Source: RGIG2945 sp045540355 | GTDB lineage: Bacteria; Bacillota; Clostridia; Oscillospirales; Acutalibacteraceae | Assembly: GCA_045540355.1 (NCBI GenBank) | Contig: JAZQHB010000097.1 | Location: 62,001 to 126,000 of the forward strand | Direction: 5' to 3' | Length of the DNA: 64,000 nucleotides | In this document: positions 41,601 through 50,288 of the stretch, piece after piece | How positions within the stretch are numbered: the first letter of the stretch is position 1 | Layout of the letters: the number at the start of each line of letters is the position of its first letter | Made by a program: the position numbers and the translations under genes | Notes under the pieces: model-generated | Database searches by the model: none | Seen by the model: only the letters and a program-made list of their open reading frames with translations | Told to the model about the DNA's origin: nothing

Positions 41601-42251
41601 TCACATCAGCTTATTGAGTTTTGATGTATCCGCTATGACAATGAGAATTGTGCCGTCTTCAAGCACTTTTTCAGGGAAGATATTTACATCTACATCTTCG
41701 CCCTTTTTGATAGCAACGATATTCAATCCGTATTTTTTGCGTAAGTTCAGCTCGATAAGATTTTTACCCGACCACTCAGGTCTTACATCAACTTCAACCA
41801 TTGACACATCTTCGGAAAGCTCAATCATATCAACAATTCCCGAGCTTAACAGATTTTTTGCAAGACGGGTTCCCGATTCATCTTCAGGGAAAACAACCTC
41901 GTCAGCACCAACCCGGCTGAATATTTTTCTGTGCATTTCGTTTGCACACTTTGCGATGATATTCTTAACTCCGATTTCTTTGCAGAGTGCAATCGACATA
42001 ACGCTCGCCTCAAGACTGCTCGCCATACAGATAATAACAGTATCGACGCTGTCTATACCAAGTCTTGAAATTACCTCGGGGTCAGTCACATCGGCACATT
42101 TACACACGGGCAGAAACGCTGCCGCGTCGTTTACAAGCTTGTGGTCTGAATCAACGGCAATAACCTCCATACCGTTTGCAACAAGCTCTCTTGCAACTGC
42201 AGTTCCGTATCTGCCGAGACCGAAAACAGCATAAGTTTTTTTCTTCTGCAT
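41601..42251 (-). CDS. ktrA: Potassium-channel regulator KtrA (RCK/TrkA family)
   Basis: A 216-aa cytoplasmic ring-forming subunit that gates K+ uptake in response to nucleotides. The RCK_N Rossmann motif FGLGRYGTAVARELV and the acidic strand end VIAVDSD are present; the RCK_C domain (VEVDVRPEWSGKNLIELNLRKKYGLNIVAI, starting near residue 142) completes it. AAGGAG precedes the ATG. It is directly downstream of ktrB with a 12-base gap and upstream of the disrupted link to ROK. Confidence 0.93.
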   Translation of the reverse strand: MQKKKTYAVFGLGRYGTAVARELVANGMEVIAVDSDHKLVNDAAAFLPVCKCADVTDPEVISRLGIDSVDTVIICMASSLEASVMSIALCKEIGVKNIIAKCANEMHRKIFSRVGADEVVFPEDESGTRLAKNLLSSGIVDMIELSEDVSMVEVDVRPEWSGKNLIELNLRKKYGLNIVAIKKGEDVDVNIFPEKVLEDGTILIVIADTSKLNKLM

Positions 42252-42263
42252 TTGTTTTTCTCC

Positions 42264-43625
42264 TTATCCTACACTTATATCTTCCGTCGGTTCCGAAATC
42301 ACATTCTGAGCAACACTTTTACTGCCGAGTGCAACTGCAAGTGAAATCGGACCAACTCTTCCGAAATACATTGTTATTATTATAATTATTTTTCCGAAAA
42401 CATCAAGACTTGCCGTGAAGTTTCGTGTCAGACCGACAGTAGCCGTTGCACTGACGGTTTCATATAAAATATCCATAATCGGTGCATTCTGCGATGCTAA
42501 AAGCAGGAATGTCGCCGTCATACAGATTGTCATAAACGCAACCACAACCGCAACCGCTTTCCTTATTGAATCTGTAGAAATTCTGCGGTTAAAGAGTGTT
42601 GCACCCTCTTTGTTCCTTATTGTAGAAAAAGCAGAACAGAACAAGACCGCAACCGTAACGGTTTTTATACCGCCTGCCGTACCTACGGGTGAGCCGCCGA
42701 TAAGCATCAGAAATACCGACAAAACTGCAGATGCACTCGTCAGATTTTCCTGCGGAATTGAGGCAAAGCCCGCTGTTCTTGTTGTGACCGATTGGAAAAA
42801 CGATACCTGAATTTTATCGAACAAGGACATATTTCCTATCGTCTTCGGGTTTGAATATTCAAAAATAAAAATCAGCAACGCACCGCAGAATATCAACGCA
42901 AGTGTCATTGTAATCGCAATTTTGCTGTGGAGTGTAAGGTGGCGGAAGATGTGCCTTCTTTTCGGACTTTTCATTCTTGCAACCTTAAGTATATCCCACC
43001 AGACAATATATCCCAGACCGCCGAGAACAATCAATACTGCCGTTACAAGATTTATCAACGGGTTTGCAGCATAATTGCACAGACTGTTTTCTGCAATTAT
43101 ATCGATTCCCGCATTACAAAAAGCTGACACCGCATTAAATACCGATATCCAAACACCCTTTGCACCAAATTCAGGTACAAACACAAACATGTAAAGTATC
43201 GCACCGATGCCTTCTACAACAAGCGTACCGAATAAAACTTTTCGCACAAACTCAATAAGTCCCGATGTGGTATTGAGATTAAATGCATCCTGTATCAGCA
43301 ATCGGTCTCCGATACCGAGCTTGCGGTTAAGCATCATCATTGCACCCGACATAACGGTTATTACGCCCAGACCGCCCATCTGTATTAAGATGAGTATAAC
43401 AATCTGCCCGAAAACACTCCATGTCGACACCGTCGGCACAGTTACAAGTCCCGTCACACAGGTTGATGTCGTCGCTGTGAATAACGCATCAAGATACGGC
43501 ACCGCTTGTCCGCTTGCAGAGCTTATCGGCAATGCAAGCAAAACACTTCCGATAAAAATTGTTATCAGAAAGCTTAATAAAATTATCTGCGTTGTCGAAA
43601 AAGAAAACTTTTTTCGTTTTTCCAT
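42264..43625 (-). CDS. ktrB: Potassium uptake protein KtrB/TrkH
   Basis: A 453-aa K+-conducting membrane subunit with four MPM repeats. Selectivity-filter segments are visible (ATTSTCVTGL in the first, SAFCNAGID in the second, TTRTAGFASI in the third, SATATVGLTR in the fourth). The segment between helices GGSPVGTAGGIKTVTV is the gating-loop region. Size and start (AAGGATG upstream) fit KtrB better than TrkH. It forms the transporter with KtrA encoded next. Confidence 0.93.
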   Translation of the reverse strand: MEKRKKFSFSTTQIILLSFLITIFIGSVLLALPISSASGQAVPYLDALFTATTSTCVTGLVTVPTVSTWSVFGQIVILILIQMGGLGVITVMSGAMMMLNRKLGIGDRLLIQDAFNLNTTSGLIEFVRKVLFGTLVVEGIGAILYMFVFVPEFGAKGVWISVFNAVSAFCNAGIDIIAENSLCNYAANPLINLVTAVLIVLGGLGYIVWWDILKVARMKSPKRRHIFRHLTLHSKIAITMTLALIFCGALLIFIFEYSNPKTIGNMSLFDKIQVSFFQSVTTRTAGFASIPQENLTSASAVLSVFLMLIGGSPVGTAGGIKTVTVAVLFCSAFSTIRNKEGATLFNRRISTDSIRKAVAVVVAFMTICMTATFLLLASQNAPIMDILYETVSATATVGLTRNFTASLDVFGKIIIIITMYFGRVGPISLAVALGSKSVAQNVISEPTEDISVG

Positions 43626-43744
43626 TATCGCCCATCCTTCGTTTTGGCATTACTCCCCCATTATACTAAAAAGAAATCCAAGTTTCAAGTGATACATTAT
43701 TATAATAGCATTTCAACATTGAAATAAAACGATAAAAATAAATG

Positions 43745-43772
43745 TTACAATTTCCAAAAAGTATGATATAAT
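43745..43772 (+). promoter_or_regulatory. Promoter of fic gene
   Basis: TTACAA (43745-43750), 16-base spacer, TATAAT (43767-43772), 27 bases before the start. Confidence 0.7.
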
Positions 43773-43798
43773 AAATTCAAACGAAAGGATGAATATTT

Positions 43799-44575
43799 TT
43801 GGATATGTATAATAAAGCGGTTTCATTATGGAAACAAAAAAACATAAAGACAGATGCACAGCTTGCCGAAGCACTTAACGGTCACAGTATCGCATTTGCA
43901 TATCACTCGGGAAAAATAGAAAACGAAAACATTACCTACAATGACACAAGAGAAATCTTTGAACACGACGGTGTCACTTCGTACACAGGTGATCTGAGAA
44001 CACTTTTTGAAATAAGAAATTCAAAAGAAGCTAATGAATTTTTCTTAACCGCATTTAACCAAAGACTTCCCCTCAGTGAATCGCTTGTCAAGGAGTTTCA
44101 GAAAATCCTTACACGAAACACCTATGATACACGCCGTTATCAGTTAGGCGAGTGTCCCGGAGAATACAAAAAACACGATTTTGTTACAGGTAAGGAAGAA
44201 ATCGGAGCCTCACCCGAAGATGTAAAAGAAGAAATGGACGAGCTTCTTGAAGAAATGCAGGATATTGACGAAAATATCGCTCTCAAGGCTGCCGCCTATT
44301 TTCATGTTAAGTTTGAAAACATTCACCCGTTTGCAGACGGAAACGGCAGAACAGGCAGACTTCTTATGAACTACATTTTAGTTATCAACAATCACCCGCC
44401 GATTGTAATACACGAGGAAGACAGAAAAGCTTATTATTCCGCTTTGGAAAGTTGGGACACAAACCAAGACATCAAGCCCATGTTTGATGTTCTGAAAGAG
44501 CAGACCGTCAAAACCTGGTTGAAGCAAATTGAAAAATGCGAAAAAAAGAAAACATCGTTAAAAGATATGATTTAA
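43799..44575 (+). CDS. Fic-domain protein (AMPylase type), self-inhibited class
   Basis: A 258-aa Fic enzyme, expected to transfer AMP from ATP to a protein hydroxyl. The active loop HPFADGNGRTGR starts at His176. An N-terminal inhibitory helix motif of the [S/T]xxxE[G/N] type is present as SGKIEN (Ser37 to Asn42), which marks class II Fic proteins that regulate themselves and need no separate antitoxin; none is encoded beside it. The start is TTG at 43799, set by AAAGGATG. A strong terminator follows. Confidence 0.9.
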   Translation: MDMYNKAVSLWKQKNIKTDAQLAEALNGHSIAFAYHSGKIENENITYNDTREIFEHDGVTSYTGDLRTLFEIRNSKEANEFFLTAFNQRLPLSESLVKEFQKILTRNTYDTRRYQLGECPGEYKKHDFVTGKEEIGASPEDVKEEMDELLEEMQDIDENIALKAAAYFHVKFENIHPFADGNGRTGRLLMNYILVINNHPPIVIHEEDRKAYYSALESWDTNQDIKPMFDVLKEQTVKTWLKQIEKCEKKKTSLKDMI

Positions 44576-44601
44576 AAATTAAAACTCAATACATTAACAA
44601 A

Positions 44602-44637
44602 CAACCCAAGCTGTAAAACAACTTGGGTTGTGTTTTT
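44602..44637 (+). terminator. Terminator after fic
   Basis: CAACCCAAG (44602-44610) pairs with CTTGGGTTG (44622-44630), then TGTTTTT. Confidence 0.85.
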
Positions 44638-44679
44638 GATTTTTAAGACCCTTGTTTTTTTTAAGCAAGGCGTTACATT

Positions 44680-44988
44680 TTATTTTGAATTTATTGTCCG
44701 TATCATCTGCATTACTGCTGCTTTTTGTTCTGATGTGAGGCTGACCCAATTATCAAAAAGTTCTTGCAACTCATCGTTCATTTCAACCATAGGTCCGTCT
44801 GCAAAAAATTGAGATAAAGTAATTCCGAAGCCCGAACAAATTGCTTCTAAAGTACTTATTGAAGGCATTGTATTCCTGCGAAAAATATTTGCCAATGTAG
44901 ATTCGGATAAACCGCACTCTTTAGATAAACGATACTCCGTCCAACCACGACTTTTCATCAACTGACGAAGTCTTTCATGTGTATTCAA
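44680..44988 (-). CDS. XRE-family regulator paired with SLOG gene 1
   Basis: A 102-aa DNA-binding protein. The helix-turn-helix occupies residues 5-60 (LRQLMKSRGWTEYRLSKECG, ESTLANIFRRNTMPSISTL), followed by a helical dimerisation tail (LQELFDNWVSLTSEQKAAVMQMI). The start is TTG at 44988, eight bases after AAGGTGG; the GTG codons upstream lie on the ribosome site. It is divergent from the SLOG-family gene at 45109, with a long inverted repeat between them, so it probably represses both. Confidence 0.82.
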   Translation of the reverse strand: MNTHERLRQLMKSRGWTEYRLSKECGLSESTLANIFRRNTMPSISTLEAICSGFGITLSQFFADGPMVEMNDELQELFDNWVSLTSEQKAAVMQMIRTINSK

Positions 44989-45021
44989 AAGCCTCACCAC
45001 CTTCTAAAATGATTTTACCTC

Positions 45022-45074
45022 TTAACTTAACGGTTTTGTACCCAATACTTGTAATGTCGTTACCGTTATGTTAA
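45022..45074. promoter_or_regulatory. Inverted repeat between XRE and SLOG genes
   Basis: TTAACTTAACGG (45022-45033) and CCGTTATGTTAA (45063-45074) are complementary at 11 of 12 positions. The right arm overlaps a possible promoter of the SLOG gene (TTGTAA, 17 bases, TAAACT at 45072-45077), a good position for an operator. Confidence 0.55.
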
Positions 45075-45108
45075 ACTGTATATATCATTAAATTAAACGG
45101 GTGATTTT

Positions 45109-45555
45109 ATGAAAAAAGTATGTTGCGGTTTCGGACACAGTAATTTGCATACAAATAAGGAAAAGGAATTAGAAATGATGATAGAAAAACTAATTTCTTA
45201 TCATAATGTCAAAACATTTATGACAGGTGATATGGGTAAATTTGATAAAATGTTTTCTTCTGCGGTAAGAACGGCAAAAAGAAAACACAAGGATATCAAA
45301 CTGATTTTAGTTTTGCCATACCTTTCAGTTAAAATCAATAAGTATAAGGATTATTATGAGAATTTTTTTGACGAAATAATACTTCCGGAAGATCTCATTC
45401 GCGTTCACTACAAAAGAGCAATAACCGAAAGAAATAAATGGATGATAAATAACAGCGACTATGTACTGACCTGTGTTTATCGTGAAGGCGGAGCTTTTAC
45501 TGCTATGAAATATGCAGAAAAAACAGGAAAGCTTTATTACAACTTCCCTGTTTAA
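45109..45555 (+). CDS. SLOG/DUF1273-family protein 1
   Basis: A 148-aa Rossmann-like protein of the DUF1273/YpsA group in the SLOG superfamily, whose members bind nucleotide-type ligands. Matching positions are CGFGHSN, FMTGDMGKFDKMF, IKLILVLPYLS, FDEIILP and the late DYVLTCVYREGGAFTAM. The typical SGHR is replaced by FGHS, so the ligand pocket may differ from the partial paralogue at 63589. GGGTGATTTT precedes the ATG. Its divergent XRE partner suggests inducible control. Function unknown. Confidence 0.8.
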   Translation: MKKVCCGFGHSNLHTNKEKELEMMIEKLISYHNVKTFMTGDMGKFDKMFSSAVRTAKRKHKDIKLILVLPYLSVKINKYKDYYENFFDEIILPEDLIRVHYKRAITERNKWMINNSDYVLTCVYREGGAFTAMKYAEKTGKLYYNFPV

Positions 45556-45582
45556 ATGCTTTTCGTTTTAAATATCAACTTT

Positions 45583-45611
45583 CAAAAAATGCCCTGCGTT
45601 ATGCAGGGCAT
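45583..45611 (-). terminator. Terminator after EF-G-like gene
   Basis: ATGCCCTGC (45589-45597) pairs with GCAGGGCAT (45603-45611); the minus strand continues TTTTTTG. Confidence 0.88.
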
Positions 45612-45646
45612 TCAGATTTATATTATTACATTTCGAGATTTCTAAA

Positions 45647-47713
45647 TCAATCCTCGGAATTAGCTTTTGCTTCTTCTATAACTTTCTGAGCGATGTTAGC
45701 GGGTGCATCTTCGTATCTTAAGAACTCGAGTGAGAAGTGACCTCTGCCGCCTGTTACGGAACGGAGAGAAATTGCGAAGTCACCCATTTCTGCAATCGGA
45801 ACTTCAGCTTCAAGAAGCTGCATCTTGGGTTCGTCTTCTGCGGGGCCCATGCCTAATACACGACCGCGACGCTTTGTGATATCGCCCATGATGTCACCCA
45901 TCTTTGAATCTGGAACATAAGCCTTGAGTGAGCCGACGGGTTCAAGGATTGTCGGCTGAGCCTGCGGAATACCGTTTTTAAATGCGATACCTGCTGCAGT
46001 TTTGAATGCCATTTCCGAGGAGTCAACGGGGTGGTATGAACCGAAATACAATGTAGCCTTAAGACCTACCATCGGATAACCTGCGATGATACCCTTTGCA
46101 ACACATTCACGAAGTCCCTTTTCAACTGCGGGGAAGTACTGCTTCGGAACAGAACCGCCGACGATTTCTTCTGCGAAGATAAGGTCGTTGCCGTCGTGGG
46201 GCTCGAAGCGGATATAAACATCACCGAACTGTCCGTGACCGCCTGACTGTTTCTTATGACGGCCCTGAACTTCAACCTTCTTACGGATTGTTTCTCTGTA
46301 AGCAACTCTCGGAGTTTTGAGTTCAACTTCAACACCGAATTTTGCCTTCAATTTTGAAGTGATAACATCAAGGTGCTGTTCACCGAGACCTGAAAGAACC
46401 TGTTCTTTTGTTTCTTTATCAATAGCAAATTTGATTGTTGTATCTTCTTCTTTAAGCTTTGTAAGACCTGCAGCAACTTTTTCTTCTTCACCGCTCTTCT
46501 TAACAACAACTGCCTGTGAATAGCAGGGTGCGGGAGTGTTGACTTTTTCAAGCTTAACTGCATTCTTTGCACTGCACATTGTGTCGCCTGTCTTGAAGCT
46601 TGCGAGCTTTGTAACAACACCGATGTCACCTGCTACGATAGCAGCTGCATCTTCCTGCTTGCCACCCTTGACAGTAACGATTTTACCCATTCTTTCGCCT
46701 TCGCCTGTGCGTTCATTGAATGCCTGTGCGTCAGGAGTAATCTTACCTGATACAACCTTGAAGAATGACATCTTACCTACGAACGGGTCAGCGATTGTCT
46801 TGAAGCAGATAGCTGCAAGAGGTCCGTTTTCGTCACATTTGATTTCAACTTCTTCTTCACCCTTGAGTGCTGTTTCGCCTGCATAATCAGCAGCATTCGG
46901 ACCGTAGTCAGCAATAGCATCAAGAAGCAAATCAACTGCGTCTGTTGTATAACCTGCACAAGCGTATACGGGGTAGATTGTACCTTCTGCAACACCCTTC
47001 TGCATACCCTTAGCGATTTCATCAGCTGTGAATTCTTCACCGCCGAAATATTTTTCCATTAAATCATCATCAACGCCTGCGAGTGTTTCATTAAATACAT
47101 CACGGAGCTCGTCGATTCTTGCATCTGAAGGCATTGCAACCTCTGATGCCTTACCTGCATTATATGTAAATGCCTTATTCTTAACAAGGTCAACATAGCA
47201 ACCAACCTTGTCGCCCTCCATGTGAGGTACGACTACGGGGCAAGCTGCATCGATTTCTCCCTTGAGAGAATCAAATGTTTTGTAGAAATCAGCATTTTCA
47301 GCGTCACAACGGGTAATTGCGAACATTCTGCCGATATTTCTCTTTTCAGCAGCCTTGAATGCCTTGCTGCCGCCTACATCATAAGATGAACCTGCTGCCA
47401 ATACGATAAGTGCACATTCAGCAGCTCTGATACCCTCACTCATACCACCTGCGAAGTCGAAGAGACCGGGAGTGTCGAGGAAGTTGATCTTCTTATTTTT
47501 CCATTCAACAGGTGCAACTGCCATGGAAACAGAAGCTTTTCTCTTCTTTTCTTCTGCGTCAAAGTCTGTTACTGTGTTTGAATCGAGTACTCGACCTAAT
47601 CTGTCAGTACCTTTTGATAAATAAAGGAATGCTTCTGCCAAAGTGGTCTTTCCTCTGCCGCCATGTCCGGCAATAGCTATGTTTCTGATGTCTTTTGCAT
47701 TGTATGTTTTCAA
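45647..47713 (-). CDS. Elongation factor G-like GTPase (EF-G2 type)
   Basis: A 688-aa translational GTPase with the five-domain EF-G layout. G1 is GHGGRGKTT, G3 is DTPG (Asp80). The G4 motif, normally NKxD, reads TRCD in FAITRCDAENADF, an unusual change at the guanine-recognition site. The C-terminal domains IV and V are present (RHKKQSGGHGQFGDVYIRFEP; RRGRVLGMGP). The start is TTG at 47713 after AGGAGG. EF-G paralogues of this kind are widespread in Firmicutes but poorly understood; ribosome-linked roles other than bulk translocation are likely. Confidence 0.9.
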   Translation of the reverse strand: MKTYNAKDIRNIAIAGHGGRGKTTLAEAFLYLSKGTDRLGRVLDSNTVTDFDAEEKKRKASVSMAVAPVEWKNKKINFLDTPGLFDFAGGMSEGIRAAECALIVLAAGSSYDVGGSKAFKAAEKRNIGRMFAITRCDAENADFYKTFDSLKGEIDAACPVVVPHMEGDKVGCYVDLVKNKAFTYNAGKASEVAMPSDARIDELRDVFNETLAGVDDDLMEKYFGGEEFTADEIAKGMQKGVAEGTIYPVYACAGYTTDAVDLLLDAIADYGPNAADYAGETALKGEEEVEIKCDENGPLAAICFKTIADPFVGKMSFFKVVSGKITPDAQAFNERTGEGERMGKIVTVKGGKQEDAAAIVAGDIGVVTKLASFKTGDTMCSAKNAVKLEKVNTPAPCYSQAVVVKKSGEEEKVAAGLTKLKEEDTTIKFAIDKETKEQVLSGLGEQHLDVITSKLKAKFGVEVELKTPRVAYRETIRKKVEVQGRHKKQSGGHGQFGDVYIRFEPHDGNDLIFAEEIVGGSVPKQYFPAVEKGLRECVAKGIIAGYPMVGLKATLYFGSYHPVDSSEMAFKTAAGIAFKNGIPQAQPTILEPVGSLKAYVPDSKMGDIMGDITKRRGRVLGMGPAEDEPKMQLLEAEVPIAEMGDFAISLRSVTGGRGHFSLEFLRYEDAPANIAQKVIEEAKANSED

Positions 47714-47758
47714 TTTAGTGTCCTCCTAAACAAAAATTTCAATAAAAGTACAACAACC

Positions 47759-47787
47759 ATTCTATCACGGCTTTGTTCAAATTGCAA
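47759..47787 (-). promoter_or_regulatory. Promoter of EF-G-like gene
   Basis: Minus strand TTGCAA (47787-47782), 17-base spacer, TAGAAT (47764-47759). Confidence 0.72.
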
Positions 47788-47899
47788 TATTTTTTACAAA
47801 TATTTTCAAATTTTTTTATTTTTCTTGTTCAATAAATATAAATCAAATGTGCAGAGTACGGTTTTTGGTACTTTGTTAAAAATCTTTTTCGACTACACC

Positions 47900-47928
47900 T
47901 TTACTTGACTGTTCGAAATGTGTATAAT
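47900..47928 (+). promoter_or_regulatory. Promoter of small SOS-like gene
   Basis: TTTACT (47900-47905), 17-base spacer, TATAAT (47923-47928), with TGTG before the -10. It lies in the 314-base gene-free stretch 47714-48027, together with the LexA-like box and a purine-rich leader. Confidence 0.65.
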
Positions 47929-47939
47929 AATCACAATTT

Positions 47940-47953
47940 AGAACATTTGTTCG
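47940..47953. promoter_or_regulatory. LexA-type SOS box
   Basis: AGAACATTTGTTCG matches the Firmicutes LexA consensus CGAACRNRYGTTYG at 12 of 14 positions and has the full GAAC-N4-GTTC core. It begins 12 bases after the -10 element, over the transcription start, where LexA would block initiation. Confidence 0.65.
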
Positions 47954-47990
47954 CATTTTCACAAAAGGAAGGAAAGGAAAAGATACCCTT

Positions 47991-48031
47991 TGCATAAAAA
48001 TATGCATGAGCTGTATCAGATAATGATATGA
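47991..48031 (+). promoter_or_regulatory. Hairpin and 9-codon leader before small gene
   Basis: TGCATA (47991-47996) pairs with TATGCA (48001-48006) around AAAA. The second arm holds an ATG (48002) that opens a 9-codon frame, MHELYQIMI, whose TGA overlaps the main ATG as ATGA. The purine-rich AAGGAAGGAAAGG lies upstream of the hairpin. This could couple or gate translation. Confidence 0.4.
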
Positions 48032-48225
48032 CTTTATATGATTTAGGAATACAATATCTCAATCAGTCGGAAATGCTCTATAAAAAAGCACAGAATTTGA
48101 GAGAAAAAACCAAAACGCTCAGAGGAAGTGTTGCTGAAGAAATGAACACAAAGTCCACCACTCTTTTTTCAATGGCGATTGAATGCAGACGAACCGGAGT
48201 ATATCTTACAAAATATTATAAATGA
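48028..48225 (+). CDS. Small conserved hypothetical protein, possibly SOS-controlled
   Basis: A 65-aa helical protein (MTLYDLGIQYLNQSEML... ending TGVYLTKYYK) rich in Lys, Arg, Gln and Leu, with no membrane segment. I have the impression of similar short proteins in other Clostridia (YL...SE.L..KI..L, then C...G.YL..YY), but I cannot name a function. There is no ribosome site directly before the ATG; translation may depend on a short overlapping leader. A LexA-like box sits over its promoter start. Confidence 0.65.
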   Translation: MTLYDLGIQYLNQSEMLYKKAQNLREKTKTLRGSVAEEMNTKSTTLFSMAIECRRTGVYLTKYYK

Positions 48226-48353
48226 ATGCAGGCTGTTAATTTTTCAATACAGAATCGCCCTGACCAAGATAAATAAATCGTAAAACAGTCTTATTCGCTT
48301 TCAATAAATCTTCAATATTTTATAAAAATTTGTTCAATAAAAATTCATTTCCT

Positions 48354-48364
48354 TGTGATATAAT
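48354..48364 (+). promoter_or_regulatory. Extended -10 promoter of DUF4353 gene
   Basis: TGTGATATAAT, an extended -10 (TGnTATAAT) with no well-spaced -35, 38 bases before the start codon. The rest of 48226-48401 holds nothing I can assign. Confidence 0.5.
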
Positions 48365-48401
48365 GATACAATAATTATTCAAACTATTATTGGAGGTATA
48401 C

Positions 48402-50261
48402 ATGAAAAGGATATTATCGATTTTATTGATTCTGACACTTATACTTAGTGTACTGTCAGGATGCGGACGGAAAAATCAGACATCCGAAACAAATACGGAA
48501 GCCTCTTCACTGTCTGATAACAAAAAAACAAGCACTGATACCAAGGCTGCAGAAGTCGACTTTTCCAAAACTGATGCGGACATGTTTACTGTGCGGGATA
48601 AAAAGACTGAATATGACGAGAGCAAGGCAATTACGATCAAACTCAACGGCTCATCAGCAAATGCGAGCTCTGACTGTGTTAAAATATCCGGCTCGACCGT
48701 AACCATCACCGAGGAATCAACATATATAATTTCAGGCAAGCTCAATGACGGTATGATAACCGTAGATGCTCCCGATACCGCCAAATTACAGCTTGTCTTT
48801 GACGGCGTAAATATTACAAGCAAAACCTCGGCAGCATTGTATATACTTGAATCCGACAAGGTTTTTGTCACGCTCGCTGACGGCACAAAAAACACTCTTG
48901 AAAACGGCGGAAGTTTCACCGCAATAGACGAAAACAATATTGATGCCGCGTTATTCTCAAAGCAGGATTTAACCCTGAACGGAACAGGCTCTTTAACCGT
49001 CACTTCTCCTGCAGGGCACGGTATTGTATCTAAAGACGATTTAGTAATTACAGGCGGTTCATATATAGTAAATTCCGCTTCTCATGGTATAGACGCCTCT
49101 GACAGTGTGCGAATCACAAACGCAACTTTGAATATTGATGCAGGCAAAGATGCCGTTCACGCTGAAAACGACGAAGACGCTTCTCTCGGATTTGTTTATA
49201 TTTCAAGCGGAAATATAAAAGCAGAAGCAGAAGGCGACGGCATTTCCGCAGGAGCTTATATGCAAATTGCCGACGGTACAATAGATTTGCTTACCGGCGG
49301 AGGAAGTGAAAACGGCACCAAGGAGCACTCAGATTCCTTTGGCGGATTTATGGGTGACGGCAGACCGGGAGGTATGCGTCACAATGATATGCACAGAAAT
49401 ACTGCAACATTAAATGAGAACGATACATCAACAACCGACGAAAGCAGTAGCATGAAAGGCTTGAAATCTGCAAACAGTATGCTGATTTCAGGTGGTAATA
49501 TTACTGTAAACTCTGCTGATGATTCGATACACTCCGATGTTTCGATTACCGTTAACGGCGGAACCTTCGACATAGCTTCAGGTGATGATGCTATCCATGC
49601 CGAAGATACTCTGACTGTAATCGCAGGTAAGGTTGATATTTCTGAGAGCTACGAAGGACTTGAAGCCTTACACATTGATGTTCGGGGAGGAAATATAAAA
49701 CTCAAGGCAAATGATGACGGACTCAATGCAGCCGGAGGCACAGACCAAAGCGGTACCACAGGCGGTCGTGACGGTATGTTCGACGGTGGCAGACCCGGTG
49801 ATATGGGCGGTCACGGCAATTTGTCCTCAAATTCCGACGGCAGTATTAAAGTTTCAGGCGGAACGCTTTATATCAATTCATCGGGCGACGGCATGGATGC
49901 CAACGGCACTCTGGAAATCTCAGGCGGACATACAACCGTTGTCGGTCCGACACAAGGGGATACAGCAACTCTCGACTATGATGTAAGTGCGGTCATTACA
50001 GGCGGAACCTTTATCGGTACGGGAGCCGCCGGCATGGCACAGACCTTCAGCGATTCCGAGCAAGGTATTGTAGCGGTCAATGTAGGAAACCAGAAAGCAG
50101 GAACACAAATCATACTGAAAAACTCCAAAAATGATACAATTATTTCATATAAACCCGAGCTGGATTTCGCGGTGGTTATTCTTTCAGCTCCCGATATCAT
50201 ATCCGGCGAACCATACACCGTTACGGTTGGGTCGATTTCAGATAAAATCGAAGCAAGCTAA
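48402..50261 (+). CDS. DUF4353 carbohydrate-binding-type lipoprotein
   Basis: A 619-aa exported lipoprotein (lipobox LSGC, about Cys24). The body is a long right-handed beta-helix-like series: repeated ISGGxxxVxxxxDGIxA turns such as LVITGGSYIVNSASHGIDASD, ISGGNITVNSADDSIHSD and VSGGTLYINSSGDGMDANG. Two Gly/Asp/Met-rich inserts (GDGRPGGM, DGGRPGDM) interrupt it. This is the DUF4353 pattern, annotated as carbohydrate-binding. The ATG at 48402 has GGAGG upstream. It probably sits on the cell surface; the ligand is unknown. Confidence 0.85.
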   Translation: MKRILSILLILTLILSVLSGCGRKNQTSETNTEASSLSDNKKTSTDTKAAEVDFSKTDADMFTVRDKKTEYDESKAITIKLNGSSANASSDCVKISGSTVTITEESTYIISGKLNDGMITVDAPDTAKLQLVFDGVNITSKTSAALYILESDKVFVTLADGTKNTLENGGSFTAIDENNIDAALFSKQDLTLNGTGSLTVTSPAGHGIVSKDDLVITGGSYIVNSASHGIDASDSVRITNATLNIDAGKDAVHAENDEDASLGFVYISSGNIKAEAEGDGISAGAYMQIADGTIDLLTGGGSENGTKEHSDSFGGFMGDGRPGGMRHNDMHRNTATLNENDTSTTDESSSMKGLKSANSMLISGGNITVNSADDSIHSDVSITVNGGTFDIASGDDAIHAEDTLTVIAGKVDISESYEGLEALHIDVRGGNIKLKANDDGLNAAGGTDQSGTTGGRDGMFDGGRPGDMGGHGNLSSNSDGSIKVSGGTLYINSSGDGMDANGTLEISGGHTTVVGPTQGDTATLDYDVSAVITGGTFIGTGAAGMAQTFSDSEQGIVAVNVGNQKAGTQIILKNSKNDTIISYKPELDFAVVILSAPDIISGEPYTVTVGSISDKIEAS

Positions 50262-50288
50262 AGCCAAGATTATCCCGACAATGTTTAC

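Noticed and set aside
41614..42234. 206-codon frame opposite ktrA
   Set aside because: It mirrors a well-supported RCK gene; Ser/Thr-rich composition is typical of an antisense shadow.
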